Assembly: GCF_017220215.1 (NCBI RefSeq)
Contig: NZ_CP071131.1
Coordinates: 186,001-250,000, forward strand
Reading direction: 5' to 3'
From: Caballeronia sp. M1242
Lineage (GTDB): Bacteria > Pseudomonadota > Gammaproteobacteria > Burkholderiales > Burkholderiaceae
DNA: 64,000 bases
Shown here: positions 59,301 to 64,000 of the stretch, piece by piece
Position numbering within the stretch: the first letter of the stretch is position 1
How the letters are laid out: the number at the start of each line of letters is the position of its first letter
The notes under the pieces: model-generated
The model's database searches: none
Told to the model about the DNA's origin: nothing
Seen by the model: only the letters and a program-made list of their open reading frames with translations
Made by a program: the position numbers and the translations under genes

Positions 59301-59989
59301 CGACGAAGTACAACCCGGCGCGTACGTGGACGGCGGAGAACTCCGTCGGTATCGGCGGCGCGTATCTGTGCGTGTACGGCATGGAAGGGCCGGGCGGCTA
59401 TCAGTTCGTCGGCCGCACGTTGCAGATGTGGAACCGCTATCGTCAGGTAGCGGATTTCGCGGGACAGCACTTCCTGCTGCGCTTCTTCGATCAAATACGC
59501 TTCTATGAAGTCCCGGCGGACGAGCTGCTTCGCATTCGCGCGGACTTTCCGCTGGGCCGCTATCCGTTGCGCATCGAGCAAACGGAGCTGTCGTTGTCGG
59601 ACTATCAGGCGTTTCTCGCGGAAGAATCCGCGAGCATCGACGCTTTCCGCTCGCGGCAACAGGCAGCGTTCAACGCGGAGCGCGAACGCTGGCGCGAAGC
59701 GGGCGCGACCGAGGACACGCTCGATGCGCCTGCCGTCGAAGAAGCGCAATTCGCCGCGCTCGAAGACGGCGAAGTCGCCGTGGACAGCGAGATCGCGGGC
59801 AGCCTCTGGCAAGTGAAGGTAGCGACAGGCGACGCAGTATCCGCGGGCGACGTGCTGCTCGTCATCGAATCGATGAAGATGGAAATCGCCGTTTGCGCAC
59901 CTTGCGCGGGCAAGGTCGGCCCGATTCATGTCGCGCCGGGCTCGCCCGTGCGCGCGGGCCAGCGCGTCGCCGTCATCCAACGACACTGA
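56390..59989 (+). CDS. Biotin-dependent guanidine carboxylase (urea carboxylase family)
   Basis: Carboxylates guanidine (or urea) with ATP and bicarbonate; 1199 residues, the full family length. Order of domains: biotin carboxylase with ATP-grasp (about 1-450; KSTAGGGGIGMRVCW, DCSVQRRNQKVLEE, EVNTRLQVEHGVTEQ), carboxyltransferase halves of the KipA/AHS2 (about 465-780) and KipI/AHS1 (about 790-1010) types, and a C-terminal biotin carboxyl carrier with VIESMKMEIAV, in which Lys1163 is biotinylated. Start ATG 56390 lacks a strong ribosome-binding site. The guanidine-I riboswitch and two DUF1989 partners favour guanidine over urea as the true substrate. Confidence 0.92.
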   Translation: MFEKILIANRGAIACRILRTLRELNVTGVAVYAEADRASRHVSEAPIAHALGDGPAAVTYLDTAKILEVARREGVQAIHPGYGFLSENAAFGEACEAAGIAFIGPTPAQLRAFGLKHTAREIAASQGVPMLEGTGLLEGVAAALEAAQAIGYPVMLKSTAGGGGIGMRVCWNADELATHFDAVKRLGENNFSDAGVFLEKYIERARHLEVQVFGDGLGDAIALGVRDCSVQRRNQKVLEETPAPCLPEGISDALCDAAVKLAKAVDYRSAGTVEFVYDSAARQFYFLEVNTRLQVEHGVTEQVWGVDLVRWMIELAAGTLAPLKQLAAGLTPRGHAIQARLYAEDPGRDFKPSPGLLTDVAFPPADGRALRIDTWIEAGCEVPPYFDPMLAKIIAWSPTRDEARHALDAALDETRIYGVETNRDYLRQIVQDTPFASGEPWTRCLEALAYRATTVEVVSGGTQTTVQDHPGRLGYWAVGIPPSGPMDDRAMRLGNRLLGNAADAAALEITMSGPTLRFNTDAVVAITGAQIPVHLNDVEQPLNTSILVPAGATLALGTIRGAGARAYLCVRGGLDVASYLGSRSTFTLGQFGGHGGRALRAGDVLHLYPLADKHAGAALSNVPALDSVRTIRVIYGPHGAPEYFTAPYIERFFDTDWEIHFNSSRTGVRLIGPKPEWAREDGGEAGLHPSNIHDNPYAVGAIDFTGDMPVILGPDGPSLGGFVCPVTIIEADLWHIGQLKAGDKVRFVPVDIDAAREAARQRSREIDTLTIAPNALPERTTPLTSPIVLDTGSDGERLVARVSGDTHLLLEIGPAELDLVSRFRGHALMQALEAQALAGVIDLTPGIRSLQVHYRPDDLPLARLLAIVAEAWQQVLLQRDLRVPSRVVHLPLSWDDPACRLAIEKYMTTVRKDAPWCPSNLEFIRRINDLDSIDAVKRVVFEASYLVMGLGDVYLGAPVATPLDPRHRLVTTKYNPARTWTAENSVGIGGAYLCVYGMEGPGGYQFVGRTLQMWNRYRQVADFAGQHFLLRFFDQIRFYEVPADELLRIRADFPLGRYPLRIEQTELSLSDYQAFLAEESASIDAFRSRQQAAFNAERERWREAGATEDTLDAPAVEEAQFAALEDGEVAVDSEIAGSLWQVKVATGDAVSAGDVLLVIESMKMEIAVCAPCAGKVGPIHVAPGSPVRAGQRVAVIQRH

Positions 59990-60006
59990 ACACGGGATAC
60001 ACCACC

Positions 60007-61812
60007 ATGCCGTCATTCGATCTGCGCCTATCCACGCTTCGATCCGCGTATCGCGCGAAGACACTCACGCCGCGCGCGTTGATTGCGCAATTGCGCGACA
60101 AAGCCGCGACGCTGAATCCCGAGTTCAATCTCTTCATTCACCTGTTGAGCGAAGCGGAACTCGCGCCATACCTCGAACGGCTCGACGCGCAGGACTCCGA
60201 AACGATGCCGCTCTACGGCATTCCGTTCGCGATCAAGGACAACATCGACCTCGCGGGCATACAGACGACAGCCGCCTGCCCGGCGTTCGCCTACACGCCA
60301 TCGGAGTCGGCGACCGTCGTCGCGCGCCTGATCGAACTCGGCGCGATACCGCTCGGCAAGACCAATCTCGATCAGTTCGCGACCGGTCTCAACGGCACGC
60401 GCTCGCCGTACGGCAAGTGCCGCAACAGCGTGCGCCCGGATTATCCGTCGGGCGGATCGAGCGCGGGATCGTCGCTCGCCGTCGCGCTCGGCGTGGCGAG
60501 CTTCGCGCTCGGCACGGACACGGCCGGTTCAGGCCGCGTGCCCGCCGCGCTGAACAACCTCGTCGGGCTCAAGCCGACGAAGGGCCTGCTTTCGATGGCC
60601 GGCGTCGTGCCCGCCTGCCGCACGCTGGACTGCGTGACCTACTTCACGGCGACGGCGCAAGAAGCGAGCGAACTGCTCGCGCTCACCGCGCAAGCGGACA
60701 ACCGCGATGCCTATAGCCGCAAGAATCCGCAGTGGAACACGGCGCGCGCATTCGGCACGCCCGCCGCGCTCCGCTTCGGCGTGCCGGCGCAGCTGGAATT
60801 CGCGGGATGCGCAGAAAGTCCCGCATTGTTCGATGAGGCTCGCGCGATGCTGGAAGCAGCCGGTGGCGAGGCCGTCGAAATCGACTTCGAGCCGTTCATC
60901 GAAGCGGCGCAGCTGCTTTATCAAGGTCCGTGGGTCGCGGAGCGTTACAGCGTGGTGCGTGACCTGATGCTCTCGCAATCCGATGCGGTGCTGCCCGTGA
61001 TTCGCGATGTGCTCGCGAAGGCGCCCGGCGCGACCGCTGTCGACCTGTTTCGCGCGCAGTACCGCTTGCAGGCGCTGAAGGCGATCTGCGATGCGTCGCT
61101 CGATTCGCTGGACTTCGTTCTGACGCCGACGTATCCGCGTCCCGTCACGCTCGCCGAACTGGAAGCTGATCCTATCGGACCGAACTCGCTGCTCGGTTAC
61201 TACACCAACTTCATGAATCTGCTCGACTACGCCGCCGTCGCGACGCCGACCGCTTTCATGCAGAACGGTCTGCCGTGGGGCGTCACCGTCTTCGGCCGTG
61301 CGTTCACGGACCAGTACCTGTTGGGCGTCGCCGACTTGCTGCAACGCACGAGCGGCATCGCATGCGTCGGCGGCAACGTGATGTCGGCGGGCGAGCGAAG
61401 CATCGCCACGAACGATCGCGTTCGCATCGCGGTGTGCGGCGCGCATATGCAGGGCTTACCGCTCAACCGGGACCTGCTCGCGCGAGGCGCGCATCTCGTG
61501 CAGGCAACCCGCACCGCTGCGTCGTATCGGCTCGCCGCGCTGCCGGCGTCGGCCGATGGAACGCGTCGGCCGGGCATGTGGCGCATGGCGGAAAACGGCG
61601 TCGAGATCGCGGTGGAAGTGTGGGAGATGCCGTTCGCCGAACTCGGCTCGTTCATCGCGACCGTTCCCTCGCCCCTCGCCTTGGGCAAGGTCGAACTCGC
61701 GGACGGCTCGTGGGTAATCGGCTTTCTCTGCGAACCGTATGGCGTGCAATCGGGCACGGACATCTCCGCGTTCGGGGGATGGCGAGCGTGGCTTGCCGAA
61801 CAGCGGCGATGA
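60007..61812 (+). CDS. atzF: Allophanate hydrolase
   Basis: Hydrolyses allophanate to ammonia and carbon dioxide; 601 residues, normal for the family. The N-terminal amidase domain has Lys in FAIKDNIDLAG, the cis-Ser in SGGSSAGSSLA and nucleophile Ser in GTDTAGSGRVPA. The C-terminal domain (about 440-601; VCGAHMQGLPLNRDL ... GMWRMAENGVEIAVEVWEMP) processes N-carboxycarbamate. It follows the carboxylase gene by 17 bases and is the last enzyme of the guanidine route. Could equally be named uahA. Confidence 0.94.
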   Translation: MPSFDLRLSTLRSAYRAKTLTPRALIAQLRDKAATLNPEFNLFIHLLSEAELAPYLERLDAQDSETMPLYGIPFAIKDNIDLAGIQTTAACPAFAYTPSESATVVARLIELGAIPLGKTNLDQFATGLNGTRSPYGKCRNSVRPDYPSGGSSAGSSLAVALGVASFALGTDTAGSGRVPAALNNLVGLKPTKGLLSMAGVVPACRTLDCVTYFTATAQEASELLALTAQADNRDAYSRKNPQWNTARAFGTPAALRFGVPAQLEFAGCAESPALFDEARAMLEAAGGEAVEIDFEPFIEAAQLLYQGPWVAERYSVVRDLMLSQSDAVLPVIRDVLAKAPGATAVDLFRAQYRLQALKAICDASLDSLDFVLTPTYPRPVTLAELEADPIGPNSLLGYYTNFMNLLDYAAVATPTAFMQNGLPWGVTVFGRAFTDQYLLGVADLLQRTSGIACVGGNVMSAGERSIATNDRVRIAVCGAHMQGLPLNRDLLARGAHLVQATRTAASYRLAALPASADGTRRPGMWRMAENGVEIAVEVWEMPFAELGSFIATVPSPLALGKVELADGSWVIGFLCEPYGVQSGTDISAFGGWRAWLAEQRR

Positions 61813-62037
61813 CCGCGGCGGTCTTGCCGACCGTAGCCGTTCACCTCGGCCGGATCGGCATCGAGCTGCTGCGTCAAAGCGAAGACATGCGCCGCGAATG
61901 CCTTGTTTGACGCGGTGGCACGCGCGGCCGTCGGAGAGCGGCCCGGCGCAAACGCATTGAGGCCCGTTTACGCGCCGCTCATGCACAAGCCGGCGGCAAG
62001 CAGGAGAACGGCGAGCGACGACGTTTTGCGCCGGACC

Positions 62038-63159
62038 TTACGCAGCGTCGTTGATCCGATGTTCGCGATGCGGTCCCACACCCGTTGGCACGGCGAATGA
62101 CGCGCACGCTTCCTCGTCCGCGTCGCCACCGACGACGCTCGACGAGGCATCGCTACCCGCGCGGCCCTGACTGCGCCGCCAGCTTGCGGGCGGCATCCCG
62201 AACTGGCGCTTGAACGCGCGATTGAACGCCGCCTCCGATTCGTAGCCCACGCGTTCCGCCACTGCCGCAATCGGACGCGGCCCAGCGAGCAGATCTTGCG
62301 CGGCCACTTGCAAGCGCCAGCACGCGAGGTATTGCATCGGCGCCTGGCCGAGCAATTGCGTGAACCGCTGCGCAAGCGCGGAACGCGAGAGACCGACGCG
62401 GCGCGCGAGTTCGTCGACGGTCCAGTCATGACCCGGTTGCGCGTGCAACAACGCGAGCGCCTTGCCGACGAACCGGTCTTCGACGCCGGCGAGCCAGCCA
62501 CGGCGATCCTCGGGCATCGAGGCGATGCAGCGTCGCACCGCTTCCACGAAGAGCAATTCCGACAGCCGCGCAAGCACGGTCGCGCTGCCGGGACGCCATT
62601 CGGCAGCCTCCGTCACCGCGAATCTCAGCGACGATTCGAGCCACGCGGATTGCGGATCGTTGCGCATGTCGATCTTGAAGAGACGCGGCAACGAAGAAAG
62701 CACTGGATTAACCAGCATATCCTCGCAAGCGAGAAAGCCGCAGACGATACGTGTGCAGCTCGCTTCCTTGCCCGCTTCCTTTCTCGCACCGTCTCCACCG
62801 ACGCTTAGGCGCATCACGTCGCCGGGCGAGGTCGCCAGATACCTAGCCACCAGTTCCTCGGCGGGCGTCGGCTCCAGATCGAGCGAACTGCCCATCAGAT
62901 GCGCCTCGCCTCTCGGCACCACGAGCAGTTCCCCCGCATCGACGCGAATGGCCGACGCGGGGTCGTCGGTCAACGCCGCCCGGCAGCTGCCTTCCAGAAT
63001 GAGGTGATACGACACGACGCGCTCGGCGCGCGGCAGGAACGTCGCGCACATGGCGGGCGCAACCTGCCCGACCACGCACCACGGCGCCGTGAAATCGCCG
63101 TTCAGATACACGGCTCCGCTGAGACGCAGAAGACGAAGAACGTCGGAAAGCGCATCCAT
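62038..63159 (-). CDS. AraC family transcriptional regulator with N-terminal cupin domain
   Basis: DNA-binding regulator of 373 residues. The N-terminal half is an AraC-type cupin (cupin_6; FTAPWCVVGQVAPAM ... HLILEGSC ... AGELLVVPRGEAHLM); the C-terminal half has two helix-turn-helices (about 235-335; WTVDELARRVGLSRSALAQR and RPIAAVAERVGYESEAAFNR). The long C-terminal tail (about 35 residues) is low-complexity. ATG 63159 fits the family; a Met at 63297 would lengthen it. It is divergent from the GFA gene, a possible target. Confidence 0.9.
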   Translation of the reverse strand: MDALSDVLRLLRLSGAVYLNGDFTAPWCVVGQVAPAMCATFLPRAERVVSYHLILEGSCRAALTDDPASAIRVDAGELLVVPRGEAHLMGSSLDLEPTPAEELVARYLATSPGDVMRLSVGGDGARKEAGKEASCTRIVCGFLACEDMLVNPVLSSLPRLFKIDMRNDPQSAWLESSLRFAVTEAAEWRPGSATVLARLSELLFVEAVRRCIASMPEDRRGWLAGVEDRFVGKALALLHAQPGHDWTVDELARRVGLSRSALAQRFTQLLGQAPMQYLACWRLQVAAQDLLAGPRPIAAVAERVGYESEAAFNRAFKRQFGMPPASWRRSQGRAGSDASSSVVGGDADEEACASFAVPTGVGPHREHRINDAA

Positions 63160-63321
63160 GGCCAGTCCCAAAGTTTCGGCGTCCCGCGCAAAACATCTGG
63201 ACGCTCGGTCATTCAACGAAGCGGTCCGCGCGCCGATACTGGCATCCACGCGAAACACCACTGACGCAAGGTTAAGCCCAGTCGTAACGTTCGCCAACCC
63301 ACACTAACGAGGGGTCTTCCG

Positions 63322-63756
63322 ATGAATGACACAGCTACTTACCAAGGCAGTTGTTTTTGCGGCGCGGTGCAGTTCACGGTGAACGGGAAGCCTGAAGGCA
63401 TGGGCTATTGCCATTGCGCGTCGTGCCGACGCTGGTCCGCGGGCCCCGTCAACGCGTTCACGCTCTGGAAGCCGGATGCGCTGCGCATCATTCGTGGCGC
63501 GGACCATATCGCCACTTACAACAATACTGAGCACAGCTATCGAAAATGGTGCACCAATTGCGGCGGGCATCTCTTCACCGAGCATCCGCATTGGGGGCTG
63601 ACCGATGTCTATGCCGCCGTGATCGATGACTTCCCGTATGAACCAGGCCTGCATGTGCACTACATGGAATCGAAGCTGCCGATGAAGGACGGTCTGCCGA
63701 AGATGCAGGACTTGCCGAAGGAAATGGGCGGCTCAGGGTTGAGCGCCGCCGAATAG
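63322..63756 (+). CDS. GFA family protein (glutathione-dependent formaldehyde-activating-like)
   Basis: Small zinc protein of 144 residues. The family's Cys ligands are visible: SCFCGAVQF, YCHCASCRRWS and KWCTNCGGHLF. Members usually act in small-molecule or thiol adduct handling, but few are characterised. It starts at ATG 63322, 162 bases from the divergent AraC-type regulator. Confidence 0.93.
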   Translation: MNDTATYQGSCFCGAVQFTVNGKPEGMGYCHCASCRRWSAGPVNAFTLWKPDALRIIRGADHIATYNNTEHSYRKWCTNCGGHLFTEHPHWGLTDVYAAVIDDFPYEPGLHVHYMESKLPMKDGLPKMQDLPKEMGGSGLSAAE

Positions 63757-63843
63757 TTGGAGTCGTGCCGTAGTAATCCGCAAACAGGCAGCACGCGTGA
63801 GTGGTCTTGCGACGCTGCCATCTTGTCTATCAGGAGCCATGTC

Positions 63844-64000
63844 ATGTCCGCAGTCGCTACCGCATTCTCGCCCGCCGCCGATCTCGCCGCCGTCAAGGTC
63901 CGTCAGCACGCTGCCTGGTCGACGGGCAACTATGCGGTCATCGGCACCACGTTGCAGATCGTCGGAGAGCATCTTTGCGAGGCGCTCGACTTACGCTCAG
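63844..64000 (+). CDS. Class I SAM-dependent methyltransferase (partial, N-terminus only)
   Basis: The first 52 residues (MSAVATAFSPAADLAAVKVR, then QHAAWSTGNYAVIGTTLQIV) match the N-terminal helix of UbiE-like class I methyltransferases; the SAM-binding glycine motif would lie beyond the window. CAGGAG precedes ATG 63844 by 7 bases. An ATG at 63839 in another frame gives an unrelated reading. Confidence 0.75.
   Translation, partial: MSAVATAFSPAADLAAVKVRQHAAWSTGNYAVIGTTLQIVGEHLCEALDLRS

Noticed and set aside
56390..59989. Annotation as plain urea carboxylase
   Set aside because: Possible by family, but the guanidine-I riboswitch and two DUF1989 genes make guanidine the better-supported substrate; the family name is kept in the call.

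Overview
The window is high-GC proteobacterial DNA with long gaps between operons, very strong GC3 bias and many ATGA overlaps. Gene families (DUF4148 protein, AcoR-type sigma-54 activator, several HAAT-type ABC transporters, PHB depolymerase, guanidine/urea-type carboxylase operon, NCS1/PreTA pyrimidine operon) point to Burkholderiaceae, most likely Caballeronia/Paraburkholderia or a close relative; this is inference from family composition, not a search. I see no rRNA, tRNA, insertion sequence, CRISPR array or prophage gene. The window reads as a chromosomal or megaplasmid catabolic region, mostly for nitrogen compounds.

Layout. 1-3384 (minus): spermidine/putrescine-type ABC importer, with the ATPase cut by the window edge. 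3912-13858 (minus): a ten-gene amide operon: urea/amide-type ABC importer (binding protein, two permeases, two ATPases), acetamidase/formamidase, AmiC-like sensor, ANTAR-domain AmiR-like antiterminator, SDR and amidase. Its leader (about 13993-13859) carries a promoter, two hexaloop hairpins of the ANTAR-target type and a perfect 17-bp terminator overlapping the second hairpin. 14156-22618: a GntR/FadR regulator divergent from a second HAAT importer operon ending in an M20 amidohydrolase and an M81 peptidase. 22668-25790: HAD phosphatase, erythromycin-esterase-like protein, DUF4148 protein. 26100-30795 (minus): sugar ABC importer with two different permeases.

31465-39219 (plus): an AcoR-like sigma-54 activator, an unannotated 24-residue PqqA precursor, a PQQ alcohol dehydrogenase with the Asp-Tyr-Asp hallmark of lanthanide enzymes, a periplasmic-binding-fold/cytochrome c fusion (XoxJ-XoxG-like) and an aldehyde dehydrogenase. 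I find -24/-12 promoter elements before pqqA, the alcohol dehydrogenase and the aldehyde dehydrogenase, so the set looks like one regulon that oxidises an alcohol to the acid.

39474-47631: reductive pyrimidine degradation (M20 carbamoyl-amide hydrolase, PreT, PreA, NCS1 transporter, dihydropyrimidinase/hydantoinase) with a divergent RutR-like TetR repressor whose likely operator sits on the operon promoter. 47657-51552: type II PHB depolymerase lipoprotein, GDSL lipoprotein esterase, NRAMP-like transporter. 51985-61812 (plus): a guanidine-I riboswitch followed by a guanidine-assimilation operon (ABC importer, two DUF1989 proteins, biotin-dependent carboxylase, allophanate hydrolase), which would usually be mislabelled as urea carboxylase. 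62038-64000: AraC regulator, GFA-family protein and the start of a methyltransferase.
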